Source of the DNA: CAYPCH01 sp964409165
GTDB lineage: Bacteria > Bacillota > Clostridia > Acetivibrionales > Acetivibrionaceae
DNA length: 35,503 nt
Assembly: GCA_964409165.1 (NCBI GenBank)
Contig: CAYPCH010000024.1
Span: 1-35,503 of the forward strand
Direction of reading: 5' to 3'
The translations under genes were made by a program, and so were the position numbers. This document shows positions 16,691 to 26,371 of this stretch, piece by piece (position 1 is the stretch's first letter; the number at the start of each line of letters is the position of its first letter). The notes beneath the pieces were generated by a model that was not told where the DNA came from, did no database searches, and worked only from the letters and a program-made list of their open reading frames with translations.

Positions 16691-17173
16691 ATGTGCTTAT
16701 TTAATCTTTTTGGCAGGAAAGCAAAAAACAAAAATGAATTCAAACAGTTGGATGCATCATGTAGTACTGCGTTTAAAGATGTGTTCAGCCGATGCCGATT
16801 TGATTTCGGTCGTGAGATGGTTGAAATAATGGACTTAAAGCCAGCATTAATGGAAAAATTAAATAATCCGGATAAAATTACCCCCGCACAGGGACTTATA
16901 GCCAAAAAGCTTCTCGAGCTTATGTGTGTGTATTTGAGGACTGCCGATACATATGTATCAATCAAAAAGGGCAAAAATACTGATGAAGAAAGCATGACAG
17001 AGTTAGAGGGCATAAAGGACAAGATAGGAAATGTTTATTCCCTGATAAATAAGCTAAACAAGCAGTTTTATCTGTGTTCGGACGACATGAGCGGAACCTC
17101 GGAAAGCAATGAGATAATTAATGAGGCAGAAGCACTTTTAACAGTAACAAAAAATATGTACAAACAAATGTAG
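16691..17173 (+). CDS. Hypothetical helical protein, partner of SF2 helicase
   Basis: 160 residues, not recognised. It is mostly helical by composition, with no signal peptide or membrane segment: LDASCSTAFKDVF and IMDLKPALMEKL near the start, then ITPAQGLIAKKLLELMCVYLR and a long C-terminal helix pair. It precedes the helicase gene by only 9 bases, so the two are co-expressed and may form a complex. The ribosome binding site is weak (AGGCAGG). Confidence 0.65.
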   Translation: MCLFNLFGRKAKNKNEFKQLDASCSTAFKDVFSRCRFDFGREMVEIMDLKPALMEKLNNPDKITPAQGLIAKKLLELMCVYLRTADTYVSIKKGKNTDEESMTELEGIKDKIGNVYSLINKLNKQFYLCSDDMSGTSESNEIINEAEALLTVTKNMYKQM

Positions 17174-17182
17174 AGAGACATT

Positions 17183-20143
17183 ATGGATATATTTGAAAAC
17201 CTCAGATTTAAATATGAGTTCAGGAAGCATCAGAACATGATGCTTCAGAAATTTGAGCAGAATAACAGGCAAAACAAAAAGAAAATATTCAAGTTCCATC
17301 TTGTATCGCCTCCCGGTTCCGGGAAAACAATAGTAGGACTGGAAATGGTGAAAAGGCTTAAAAAACCTACGCTGGTTATATGCCCAAACACAACAATTCA
17401 GGGCCAGTGGGTAGAAAAGTACAGCATGTTCCTACCGGAAGGTTCATCTTATGAGCTTCAAAGAGAAATAACCACACATACAGACAACTTAAAATCCGTA
17501 AATGTTTTTACATACCAGATGCTTAGTGTACCATGCGGAGATGATGATGCTTTTATAAGGCTTTCAGAGAACCTATGGGCTGAAACAGTAAGCAACAGTC
17601 AAGGTGTGAGCATAGAGGAAGCTCTTTTGAGGATCTGCAGGATGAGAGAAACCAATCCTAAAGTTTACAGGAAGGAGCTTTCAAAATTTAACAAAAAACT
17701 CAGGCAGAGCTTTTTAAATGAAGCAGACATAAGTCTGTCGCAAATTTTGCATCCAAACACGTTAATACTTGTCAATCGAATAAAAAAGCAAAATATTAAA
17801 ACTGTTGTATTTGATGAATGCCACCATCTTCAAAGCTATTGGGCACTTGTAATGAAGGAAATAATAAGAGAAATTGATGCTGAGAATATAATAGGACTTA
17901 CAGCTACTCCGCCTGTTGATGAAGATAAGGAAAAGCTGGAGTGTTATACTGCTCTTTTAGGAGAAATCGATTTTCAGATTCCGACTCCTTCTGTCATAAA
18001 AGAAGGAATGCTTGCTCCATATCAAGACCTTGTATACTTTTGCTCTCCTACTAAAAGTGAGCTTGATTATATTAAGAACTGTCATGAGAAGTTTAAACAA
18101 CTGACAGATTTTTTCAATACTCCGAACAGTGATTTCTCTTACTGGATTTCTGACAGAATTATGAATAGGAAACTTTTATCCGGAAAAGAACAGGAATGGA
18201 AGAGTTTTTTTCATTCAAGGCCGCATTTTGCCATAGCCGGAATCAAATATCTTATTAAAAACAATAATAAAATTCCTTGGGATATTACAATAGTAGAGAC
18301 AATGTACCTGCCTATGACCCTTGAGGACTGGCTTTGCCTGCTAGAGGACTATGCTTTGAATCTTCTGAAGCTGAGTTCCGATGATAAAGATAAAAGTTTG
18401 TTGATTGATATAAAAAATGCGTTAAGAAGCTTAGGGTACTTATTGACAGAGAAAGGCATAAGATCTCACAGTTCTCCGTTGGATAGAGTTTTAGCTTACA
18501 GCAAAAGCAAGCTTGGTGCTGTGAAGGAAATTTTAAAGCTTGAGATGGAGGAACTTGGAGATCAGATACGAGCTGCGATTATTACAGATTTTGAAATTTC
18601 AAATGCCCTATCAATAAAAAAGTCCGGAAGTGTAATGGATGAGGAATGCGGAGGGGCTGTAAGTGTAATGAAAGAACTTGTATCCGATGCTGCAACCGAC
18701 AAGCTGGATCCGGTTATGGTTACCGGAAAGAGCCTCATTTGTGATGATGATCTAGCAGAAGAATATATACGTTCAGGCCTTGAATGGGCAAAAGAGCAAT
18801 CTTTTGAGATCAGGCTTTCCATAGAGCCTGTTGAATTTGGTAAATTTGTCTCAATATTGGGCTCTGGCAAGGATTGGAATTCGAGAACGGCAGTACTTCT
18901 GACAACTTACCTTTTTGAAAAAGGAGTTATAAAATGCATTATAGGAACCCGCGGCCTCTTAAGTGAGGGATGGGACAGCATCAATCTGAATACTCTTATA
19001 GATTTATCGGCGGTTACTACATTTGCGGCGGTTAACCAGTTGAGGGGCAGGAGTATCAGAAAGTCGGAGGATGAGCCACGAAAAGTATCAAACAACTGGG
19101 ATGTTATATGCATAGCTCCCGGCATGGAGAAAGGTTATAACGATTTAGGAAGGCTTTACAGAAAGCATGAGAAGTTTTATGGTCTTTGTGACGATGGTGA
19201 GATCCAGATGGGAATTAACCACATTGATCCGGCATTGTCACTCAATGACTTTGAGCTTACAATTGACAATATGCAGTCAATAAACACTAAGATGCTGGCT
19301 GTTGCAAGGGACAGAGAAAAAGCTTATGAAGCATGGAAGATAGGAATGCCGTTTGATAACAAGGATTTGGGATGCTGTGAGATAAAACTGGCAAAACCTA
19401 TAAAAATGAAGGACGGGAGTGTGTTTACAGGCGAAAGGAGAATACTTAGAAGCAAAATAAACAGGAGCCTTATTAGTATTGCAGGAACAATTCTGTCAAC
19501 AGTTGCCGTCGGTGCTTCAGTTGTTATGACACCTGTAGCCTTACCCGCATTAGGAATTCCGGCATTTTTAGGATTTAAAGCTTACAAGGGAGCAAAGGAC
19601 ATATGGATTTACGGAAAAGACAATTTTTTTCAACTAGCTATTAGGACCTCAATACATGATATAGCAAAATGTACACTTATGGCTCTTGTGGAATGTGAAC
19701 TTATAGATGGGAAGCTTAATGAGGAAAACATAGTTATTACTGAACGTTCAGGGGGAATCATCCGTGTTTATTTGAACGCTGATGATAAAGACTCAGAGTT
19801 ATTCTCTACAGCTGTATCCCAGATTTTTTCACCTATTGAAGACCAGCGGTATGCAATTCAGAGATTTAAAGTTGCAGTTCCGGAAGGAAGCTTTGACAAG
19901 TTCATATATCTTTTCCGGTATGGAACAAATAAATATCAGCCCCTTCTTTCGTGCTACCATCCTCTTGCGGATGTATTCGGAACAAAGCAGAAAGCTCTGG
20001 TATTCAGGAAGTATTGGAATAAATTTGTCAGCCCCGGAGATATAGTTTTTTTAAAAGGGTTGAACGGTCGCGAGATTGTAGAAAAATACGGTAGAACGAA
20101 TCCACTAGGTGCCCGCAAAATCAATATGAAAATATGGAAATAG
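17183..20143 (+). CDS. Large SF2 DEAD/DEAH-like helicase with a C-terminal hydrophobic segment
   Basis: 986 residues. SF2 motifs: Walker A PPGSGKT near 43-49, TLVICPN (Ia), DECH at 211-214, GLTATPP near 238-244 and arginine finger QLRGRSIRK near 619-627, preceded by GTRGLLSEGWD. An insertion of about 330 residues without recognised domains separates the two RecA halves. After the helicase comes a hydrophobic stretch at about 762-797 (TVAVGASVVMTPVALPALG), then about 190 residues unlike anything I know. Such an architecture resembles stand-alone defence or restriction-type helicases but matches no named system I recognise. It is the second gene of a two-gene operon. Confidence 0.75.
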   Translation: MDIFENLRFKYEFRKHQNMMLQKFEQNNRQNKKKIFKFHLVSPPGSGKTIVGLEMVKRLKKPTLVICPNTTIQGQWVEKYSMFLPEGSSYELQREITTHTDNLKSVNVFTYQMLSVPCGDDDAFIRLSENLWAETVSNSQGVSIEEALLRICRMRETNPKVYRKELSKFNKKLRQSFLNEADISLSQILHPNTLILVNRIKKQNIKTVVFDECHHLQSYWALVMKEIIREIDAENIIGLTATPPVDEDKEKLECYTALLGEIDFQIPTPSVIKEGMLAPYQDLVYFCSPTKSELDYIKNCHEKFKQLTDFFNTPNSDFSYWISDRIMNRKLLSGKEQEWKSFFHSRPHFAIAGIKYLIKNNNKIPWDITIVETMYLPMTLEDWLCLLEDYALNLLKLSSDDKDKSLLIDIKNALRSLGYLLTEKGIRSHSSPLDRVLAYSKSKLGAVKEILKLEMEELGDQIRAAIITDFEISNALSIKKSGSVMDEECGGAVSVMKELVSDAATDKLDPVMVTGKSLICDDDLAEEYIRSGLEWAKEQSFEIRLSIEPVEFGKFVSILGSGKDWNSRTAVLLTTYLFEKGVIKCIIGTRGLLSEGWDSINLNTLIDLSAVTTFAAVNQLRGRSIRKSEDEPRKVSNNWDVICIAPGMEKGYNDLGRLYRKHEKFYGLCDDGEIQMGINHIDPALSLNDFELTIDNMQSINTKMLAVARDREKAYEAWKIGMPFDNKDLGCCEIKLAKPIKMKDGSVFTGERRILRSKINRSLISIAGTILSTVAVGASVVMTPVALPALGIPAFLGFKAYKGAKDIWIYGKDNFFQLAIRTSIHDIAKCTLMALVECELIDGKLNEENIVITERSGGIIRVYLNADDKDSELFSTAVSQIFSPIEDQRYAIQRFKVAVPEGSFDKFIYLFRYGTNKYQPLLSCYHPLADVFGTKQKALVFRKYWNKFVSPGDIVFLKGLNGREIVEKYGRTNPLGARKINMKIWK

Positions 20144-20153
20144 AGAGTGATAA

Positions 20154-20208
20154 ACCCGAATTATTCACGGTGATCTGAAAATAAAATTCTACCCATCACT
20201 CTTTGTTT
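20154..20208 (+). repeat. Intergenic repeat, copy 1 (second copy at 35451)
   Basis: GAATTATTCACGGTGAT, one variable base, TGAAAATAAAATT, two variable bases, then ACCCATCA-TCTTT. The same block occurs in the same orientation at 35451-35503, differing at about six positions. It begins 10 bases after the helicase stop. Confidence 0.7.
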
Positions 20209-20523
20209 GTAGAGTTCAAAAATCACATATACTTTCGTTATTCATGCCCTCTTTCCTTAGAATTTCTTATATAAGTTATGATACAATAATAACAACCGTA
20301 TGAAAAGTGAAATAGGTAATAGAATTTAATATAATTCATATGACTATAGTCATGAATTTTGTGAATATCTATCTCATTAGCAATTAAATATTAATATTAA
20401 ATCTATGAACATTTTAGGATAAACTATATAATGAATATTATTTTAAGATATATCAAGAAAATGAATATATAATTAGTATATAATCATTATGTATTGAAAA
20501 ATCTTACTTTATGATATTGTATT

Positions 20524-20572
20524 AAAGGAAATTAAGACACGATGTAAAATATTTATCACGTTCTATATTAAG
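20524..20572 (+). repeat. Interspersed hairpin repeat, copy 1
   Basis: Begins AAAGGAAATTAAGACACGAT and continues GTAAAATATTTATCACGTT. It closely matches 26645-26692 and in part 24702-24731. In this copy the hairpin stem is degraded compared with the third copy. Confidence 0.65.
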
Positions 20573-20593
20573 TAATAAGGAGTAGATTATAAA

Positions 20594-22801
20594 ATGCTAA
20601 AACTGGCTAAACATTTAAAACCGTTTGCAGGACTTATTCTCGCCGCTATAGGTCTGCTTTTCATACAGGCAATGTCCGATCTTTCGTTGCCGGATTATAT
20701 GTCCCGTATAGTTAATAACGGTATTCAGCAAGGTGGAATAGAAAACGCTGTACCAGAAGCGGTAAGGCAGACACAGATGGACAAATTATTGATGTTTATG
20801 GATGATAATGACAGGCATGAAGTGCTCAAATTTTATGCCTTGGTTGATAAAACCGATCCGAATTATGAAAGATATGTCAACAGTTATCCGTTACTCGCAA
20901 AAGAACCTGTCTATGTCAAAATGGATACAAGCAAGGCAGAAATCGATAAGCTGAACCTCATACTGGGCAAAGCATTTATTGCTGTGGCCAGTATTGAAAA
21001 AATGGTAGCTGAAGCAAAAGACGGTCAAATTGATTTTAACGGTTTCAAGATACCGGCGAATCCTGAAAAAATGACGCCGGAAGAACGCACACAATTGAGT
21101 GCATTAACAAGTGAACGTTTTACGGCATTAGGTGAGGGTATGATAGTTCAGGCTGCTACCGAACCAATTAAAGCTGAATACAAAGCGTTAGGGATGGATA
21201 CCGATAAACTGCAGAACAGGTATATCATAAATACAGGGATTATAATGCTTTTAATATCGCTGTTAAGTGCTGTATGTATTGTTTTAGTTGGATTCCTTGC
21301 ATCAAGAACTGCCGCGGGAGTGGCAAAAAATTTAAGAAGAGATGTATTCACCAAAGTCGAGAGCTTCTCCAATGCAGAACTGGATAAGTTTTCTACCGCT
21401 TCACTTATAACAAGAACTACAAATGATATTACACAAATTCAAATGCTTACTGTCATAATGATGAGAATGGTCTTCTATGCACCTATAATGGCCATAGGTG
21501 GTGTAATCCGTGCTCTTGGAAAAAGTCCCTCCATGTCATGGATTATTGGCGTTGGTGTTTTAGCTGTTTTAAGCTTGATTCTTACAGTTTTCTTAGTTGC
21601 TACACCAAAATTCAAAGCCATTCAAAAGTTGCTTGACAGACTTAATCTCGTTACAAGAGAGAATCTTTCAGGAATGATGGTAATAAGGGCATTTAATACT
21701 CAAGATTTTGAAGAGGAGAGATTTGACAGGGCAAATAATGAATTGACTCGCACAAACCTGTTTGTTAATCGTGTTATGGTGACGATGTTTCCGGCAATGA
21801 TGCTGGTGATGAACGGCATAACACTGCTTATAGTATGGGTAGGTGCCAATCAGATTGCAAAATCAAGTATGCAGGTAGGAGATATGATGGCATTTATGCA
21901 GTATGCCATGCAGATAATGTTTTCCTTCCTGATGTTCTCATTTGTATTTATTATGGTACCGAGAGCTTCTATAGCAGCTCAGCGTATTTCGGAGGTTTTA
22001 ATGACGGAAACTGAAATCAGAGACCCGGAAAAGCCCAAAACATTTGGTAAAGAAACAAAGGGCATGGTTGAGTTTAGAGATGTGTCTTTCAGGTATGTCG
22101 GTGCAGAGGAAGATATGCTTAAGAACATAAGCTTTAAAGCCGTGCCAGGCAAAACCACCGCTATTATCGGTGCTACAGGTTCGGGGAAATCCACCCTTGT
22201 CAATTTGATTCCGCGTTTTTATGATGTTACAGGGGGGCAAATTCTGATTGATGGTGTGGATATTAGAGACGTAACGCAGCACAGCCTGAGGGAAAAGATA
22301 GGTTATATACCTCAAAAAAGTGTTCTTTTCAGCGGGACAATAGCATCCAATCTGAGATATGCCAATGAAAGTGCTTCTGACGAAGATATAAAAACTGCGG
22401 CTGAAGTTGCTCAGGCAATGGAATTTATAAATGACAAGCCTGAAGGCTTTGAAGAAAGTATATCGCAAGGCGGAAGCAATGTATCGGGAGGACAGAAGCA
22501 GAGACTGTCCATTGCCCGTGCATTAATGAAAAATCCTGAAATCTTTATATTTGACGACAGCTTTTCTGCACTGGATTTTAAGACAGATAGGACATTAAGA
22601 CATGCAATGAAAAATCATACTAAATCAAGCACGGTTATTATTGTTGCACAGCGTATTTCAACCATTATGAACGCTGAGCAGATAATTGTACTTGATGCGG
22701 GCAGAATTGTGGGCAAAGGAACGCACAGAGAGCTTATGGGAAATTGCAGTGCTTATCAGGAAATTGCCTTATCCCAGCTTTCAAAGGAGGAATTGGCATG
22801 A
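20594..22801 (+). CDS. ABC exporter half-transporter with degenerate ATP site and extracellular insertion
   Basis: 735 residues, TMD then NBD. TM1 lies at about 12-32, then a hydrophilic insertion of about 170 residues precedes TM2 near 215-235; this is an extracellular domain as known for BmrD-type subunits. NBD: Walker A GATGSGKST near 527, signature VSGGQKQR near 630, Walker B FIFDDSFSALD with Asp instead of catalytic Glu, and AQRIS with Gln in place of the H-loop His. These two changes mark the non-catalytic subunit of a heterodimeric exporter. AAGGAG lies 11 bases before the ATG. It overlaps the next gene by ATGA. Multidrug or peptide export is likely; the substrate is unknown. Confidence 0.9.
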   Translation: MLKLAKHLKPFAGLILAAIGLLFIQAMSDLSLPDYMSRIVNNGIQQGGIENAVPEAVRQTQMDKLLMFMDDNDRHEVLKFYALVDKTDPNYERYVNSYPLLAKEPVYVKMDTSKAEIDKLNLILGKAFIAVASIEKMVAEAKDGQIDFNGFKIPANPEKMTPEERTQLSALTSERFTALGEGMIVQAATEPIKAEYKALGMDTDKLQNRYIINTGIIMLLISLLSAVCIVLVGFLASRTAAGVAKNLRRDVFTKVESFSNAELDKFSTASLITRTTNDITQIQMLTVIMMRMVFYAPIMAIGGVIRALGKSPSMSWIIGVGVLAVLSLILTVFLVATPKFKAIQKLLDRLNLVTRENLSGMMVIRAFNTQDFEEERFDRANNELTRTNLFVNRVMVTMFPAMMLVMNGITLLIVWVGANQIAKSSMQVGDMMAFMQYAMQIMFSFLMFSFVFIMVPRASIAAQRISEVLMTETEIRDPEKPKTFGKETKGMVEFRDVSFRYVGAEEDMLKNISFKAVPGKTTAIIGATGSGKSTLVNLIPRFYDVTGGQILIDGVDIRDVTQHSLREKIGYIPQKSVLFSGTIASNLRYANESASDEDIKTAAEVAQAMEFINDKPEGFEESISQGGSNVSGGQKQRLSIARALMKNPEIFIFDDSFSALDFKTDRTLRHAMKNHTKSSTVIIVAQRISTIMNAEQIIVLDAGRIVGKGTHRELMGNCSAYQEIALSQLSKEELA

Positions 22802-24702
22802 GTGCAGATAATAATAAATTTAAAGAATATCAAGGGACAGATAAGCCCAGACCAAGAATGAGACCAAGGGGCGGGATGGGGCACGGACCGCATGGTATGG
22901 CAGGAGGCGGCGAAAAGGCTCGGGACTTTAAAGGAACAATGAAAAAACTGAATAAGCACTTGGCAGTTTATAGGATTTCAATTATAGTCGTAATCTTTTT
23001 TGCTATTCTCAGTGCCGGATTTTCGATACTGGGTCCGAAAATTTTAGGTGGCGCTACCACCAAGCTTTTTGAAGGAGTTATGGCTAAAATACAGGGTACC
23101 GGTGGCATAGACTTGGGTGCTATAGGAGTAATACTTGTATGGATTGCAGGTTTGTATATATTAAGCTCTGTATTCTCCTATATTCAAGGCTGGATTATGT
23201 CCGGAGTCTCAATGAAAGTCAGCTACCGGTTGAGGGCAGATATCTCCAAGAAGATGAACCGTATGCCATTAAAGTACTTTGACGGTACCAATCATGGAGA
23301 GGTATTATCCCGTGTTACCAATGACGTTGATACTTTAAGCCATACACTCAACCAAAGTTTAGGACAGATTATAACATCCGTAACAACTGTTTTAGGGGTT
23401 ATTATTATGATGCTGACCATAAGCTGGCAGATGACGTTAATAGCCCTCGGTACCATTCCATTGTCAATGGTGATCATAATGATAATTGTAAAGCATTCAC
23501 AAAAATATTTTAAACAGCAGCAGGACTTCCTTGGAAATTTGAATGGCCACATTGAGGAAATGTTTAGCGGACACATAGTAGTAAAAGCTTTTAACGGTGA
23601 AAAGAAAAGCGTTGAGAAGTTTGACACTTTGAACAACCGCCTTTATGGGTCAGCATGGAAATCACAGTTTCTGTCCAGTATCATGATGCCTCTCATGAAC
23701 TTCGTGGGAAATCTGGGTTATGTTGCTGTAAGTATATTGGGAGGATATCTTGCAATAAAGAATGTTATTAAGGTCGGAGATATTCAGGCATTCATACAGT
23801 ATGTGCGCCAATTTTCACAACCCATTTCGCAGATAGCCAACATATCCAACATACTCCAGCAAACAGCCGCTTCAGCAGAACGTGTTTTTGAGTTTTTAGA
23901 AGAGGAAGAAGAAGTACCTGAAACTCCAAAGCCGGTTAAGCTTAAGAACGTAGAGGGAAGGGTTGAATTTAAGGATGTGCGATTTGGATACAATTCGGAT
24001 TCCATTATTGTTAATGATTTTTCTGCTTTGATAAATCCTGGACAGAAGGTTGCAATAGTGGGACCTACAGGTGCAGGGAAAACTACTGTTGTAAAGCTTT
24101 TGATGAGATTCTATGACGTGAGCGAGGGGAAAATACTTATTGACGGGCATGACATCAGAGATTTTGCCCGTAAAGACTTGCGTGATATGTTTGGTATGGT
24201 TCTTCAGGATACATGGCTTTATAACGGCAGCATTATGGAAAATATACGATATGGGCGTCTTGATGCAAAAGATAAAGAAATTATCGCAGCTGCAAAGGCA
24301 GCGCACGTTGACAGCTTTGTCCATAACCTTCCCCACGGCTATGATATGGTGCTCAATGAGGAAGCTTCAAATGTATCTCAGGGACAAAAGCAGCTTATTA
24401 CAATTGCCAGAGCAATTCTTGCAGACCCAAAAATACTTATCCTTGATGAGGCAACAAGTTCAGTTGATACCCGTACTGAGGTACAGATTCAAAAAGCAAT
24501 GGATAACCTTATGAGAAACCGCACAAGCTTTGTTATTGCACACCGTTTGTCCACTATAAGGGACGCTGACCTCATACTTGTTATGAACCAGGGTGATATT
24601 GTTGAACAGGGAACCCATAAGGAACTGCTTGAAAAGGGCGAGTTCTACGCCAACATTTACTACAGCCAGTTTGAAGCACGTAAAGTTGGGACAGCTATTT
24701 AG
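22798..24702 (+). CDS. ABC exporter half-transporter with catalytic ATP site
   Basis: 634 residues. The N-terminus has an Arg/Gly/His-rich cytoplasmic stretch (PRPRMRPRGGMGHGPHG), then six membrane helices and an NBD: Walker A GPTGAGKTT near 421, Walker B ILDEATS with catalytic Glu near 550, and AHRLST with the H-loop His. Its signature is VSQGQ rather than LSGGQ. The signature of this chain completes the degenerate site of its partner, so the pair shows complementary asymmetry, as in BmrCD/LmrCD. The ATG at 22798 overlaps the upstream stop and has AAAGGAGG upstream. Part of a repeat begins at its stop codon. Confidence 0.93.
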   Translation: MSADNNKFKEYQGTDKPRPRMRPRGGMGHGPHGMAGGGEKARDFKGTMKKLNKHLAVYRISIIVVIFFAILSAGFSILGPKILGGATTKLFEGVMAKIQGTGGIDLGAIGVILVWIAGLYILSSVFSYIQGWIMSGVSMKVSYRLRADISKKMNRMPLKYFDGTNHGEVLSRVTNDVDTLSHTLNQSLGQIITSVTTVLGVIIMMLTISWQMTLIALGTIPLSMVIIMIIVKHSQKYFKQQQDFLGNLNGHIEEMFSGHIVVKAFNGEKKSVEKFDTLNNRLYGSAWKSQFLSSIMMPLMNFVGNLGYVAVSILGGYLAIKNVIKVGDIQAFIQYVRQFSQPISQIANISNILQQTAASAERVFEFLEEEEEVPETPKPVKLKNVEGRVEFKDVRFGYNSDSIIVNDFSALINPGQKVAIVGPTGAGKTTVVKLLMRFYDVSEGKILIDGHDIRDFARKDLRDMFGMVLQDTWLYNGSIMENIRYGRLDAKDKEIIAAAKAAHVDSFVHNLPHGYDMVLNEEASNVSQGQKQLITIARAILADPKILILDEATSSVDTRTEVQIQKAMDNLMRNRTSFVIAHRLSTIRDADLILVMNQGDIVEQGTHKELLEKGEFYANIYYSQFEARKVGTAI

Positions 24703-24731
24703 ATGTAAAATCTTTATCGCGTTCAATATAG
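24702..24731 (+). repeat. Interspersed hairpin repeat, copy 2 (partial)
   Basis: GATGTAAAATCTTTATCGC followed by GTTCAATATAG, identical to copy 3 except one base, but only the right half is present. It starts exactly at the stop codon of the second ABC gene, so the ABC pair is bracketed by repeat copies 1 and 2. Confidence 0.65.
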
Positions 24732-24737
24732 TCCGAA

Positions 24738-24777
24738 GCTTTTTACCGGATTTTCTGAAAGGAAATGACACTAAAAA
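24738..24777 (+). repeat. Two-copy 3'-UTR hairpin motif, copy 2
   Basis: GCTTTTTACCGGATTTTCT followed by GAAAGGAAATGACACTAA, related to 14378-14417. The stem ATTTTCT-gaa-AGGAAAT is preserved through a T-G wobble where copy 1 has a C-G pair. A terminator follows immediately. Confidence 0.55.
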
Positions 24778-24815
24778 GACTCAACCAGTGTAAAACACTA
24801 AAGGTTGAGTCTTTT
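24774..24815. terminator. Terminator between ABC pair and TraB/SLH gene
   Basis: 13-bp stem AAAAGACTCAACC / GGTTGAGTCTTTT, with an inner AGTGT/ACACT stem. T run on both strands, between convergent genes, so probably bidirectional. Confidence 0.88.
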
Positions 24816-24883
24816 CATATTCATAGCACGAGTAAACATGAGCAAAATTATTGATTGCCTAAAACCGTCTCCGGCTGACTAAC

Positions 24884-26371
24884 TCACTTAATTTGTTCTA
24901 TGGTATACTCATCCTGTAATTGTGTCACTATGCCGGTTTCGCCAACCATATGCCCTGCACCAACTATAATAAAGTATGTCTTTCTTGAAGGATCTGCAAG
25001 ATATTCTCTGGCCTTTTGTGTCATATTATTATTTCTTGTGAGCCATAGCTTTTCATTGAATTCTTTTCCTTCTTCACTGTCATCTTCACCAGTTTCTAAA
25101 AGTTTAGCGAGCTCTTCCATGTTTCCTTTTTTCCAGTATTCCATTATCTTCGCAATAACATCCATTGATTGTTCCTGCACTTCACTCTCAGGACTTAAAA
25201 CGCTTTTCAAATAACTCAATTGCAACTCATCAGAGAATGAATCAAACATGTCTATCTGAAATTTCATACCTTCTATTTCTATGATTTCTTTTTTACCTGT
25301 AGCCTTTTCAAGGAAAAATAAATCAACCCCAAGATTTGCACTAAGATTTGCACCACCCTGCGCATTATCAGTCAATTGCAGAGTCTGAGCAAGCATTGCA
25401 GCGTACCAGGGCTTAAATTTATTATACATTTCAGCTGGAATATTTAAAGGCTTTATAAACTCCACAAAGCGTTCATATAAATCTTGAGGTATTTTTTGGT
25501 CAAGAGTATTTTCATCTGCATACATCATCATCTGCTGCATGTATTGCACACCTTCTTGCGAATTTGCAATATCAGCTTCCACTGCCATAGCATCAGATTC
25601 TTCATAGGCACTCAAAATAGCTTTGGACAACGGATATAATGATGGGTCTGCCATATGTATAGAGCCTAGCAAGTAAATAGTGCTATCTTCATCACTCACT
25701 TTCCAGAATGCACCTTTTGATTCGCTATTGGATTCATATATAACAAACTCATAAACATTCTTTGCAAAAACCATAAGCTCCTGCCTGCTACAAATACTGT
25801 CAAGGTCTAGAACATCATTGCTTCTACCCTTTAATATGCCTTTTGAAACTGCATATTTTATTATACCGAGTGACTCCCCGGAAATTTCACCTGCATCGCT
25901 GAAAGCAAGATTTATATCCGCTTCGTAATTAAAATCGGGTTGGGTCGATTTTATTGTATTGTATAAAGCTGTTACCATTTCCAGCCTTGATACTTCACTT
26001 TCAGGTCCGAATTCCCCTGTCCCGTTCAATATATCAGCTGCATAAGCCTTTCGTACTGCTTCACTGTTTGTGTCACTAAAAGGGCTTACGTCAATTGGTG
26101 TAACCATATCACCCGTTAATTTCTCATAAACACTTCCGCATACTGAATACAACTCTTCTCTGGTTACCTTTGAAGCATACTTACTGTACATTTCCTGCTC
26201 AGCAAGTCCATAAATAGCTGACCAACCAACACTTTCAACAGCCCACTCACTAGGCTGCTCAACAGGTGCAGATATTACCTGAACTTGTTCCTGTGCAAAT
26301 ACGCCCATTTGAACAGTTAACATCATCATAATTGCAATTAAAATTGCTGTCGTCTTTGTTGCTTTTTTCAT
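24884..26371 (-). CDS. SLH-anchored TraB/GumN family protein
   Basis: 495 residues. A signal peptide (MKKATKTTAILIAIMMMLTV... VFA) is followed by about three S-layer homology segments at 40-220, for example SPFSDTNSEAVRKAYAADIL and FSDAGEISGESLGIIKYAVS. The TraB/GumN domain covers about 225-495: GSIHMADPSLYPL, then VEADI, KFKPWYAAMLAQTL, GVDLFFLEKA and the closing FIIVGAGHMVGETGIV. The family relates to TIKI metalloproteases; two GxxH motifs (GSIH, GAGH) fit the metal site. The ATG has AAGGAG upstream. It should be held at the cell wall, where it may cleave exported proteins. The peptide export locus begins about 325 bases away on the same strand. Confidence 0.87.
   Translation of the reverse strand: MKKATKTTAILIAIMMMLTVQMGVFAQEQVQVISAPVEQPSEWAVESVGWSAIYGLAEQEMYSKYASKVTREELYSVCGSVYEKLTGDMVTPIDVSPFSDTNSEAVRKAYAADILNGTGEFGPESEVSRLEMVTALYNTIKSTQPDFNYEADINLAFSDAGEISGESLGIIKYAVSKGILKGRSNDVLDLDSICSRQELMVFAKNVYEFVIYESNSESKGAFWKVSDEDSTIYLLGSIHMADPSLYPLSKAILSAYEESDAMAVEADIANSQEGVQYMQQMMMYADENTLDQKIPQDLYERFVEFIKPLNIPAEMYNKFKPWYAAMLAQTLQLTDNAQGGANLSANLGVDLFFLEKATGKKEIIEIEGMKFQIDMFDSFSDELQLSYLKSVLSPESEVQEQSMDVIAKIMEYWKKGNMEELAKLLETGEDDSEEGKEFNEKLWLTRNNNMTQKAREYLADPSRKTYFIIVGAGHMVGETGIVTQLQDEYTIEQIK

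Larger units (their letters stand above)
20144..20593. other. 450-bp intergenic region with two repeat copies
   Basis: No gene is evident. It starts with a repeat also present at the right window edge and ends with the first copy of an interspersed hairpin repeat just before the ABC exporter pair. The middle is strongly AT-rich with several TATAAT-like hexamers, none with a clear -35. Confidence 0.6.
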
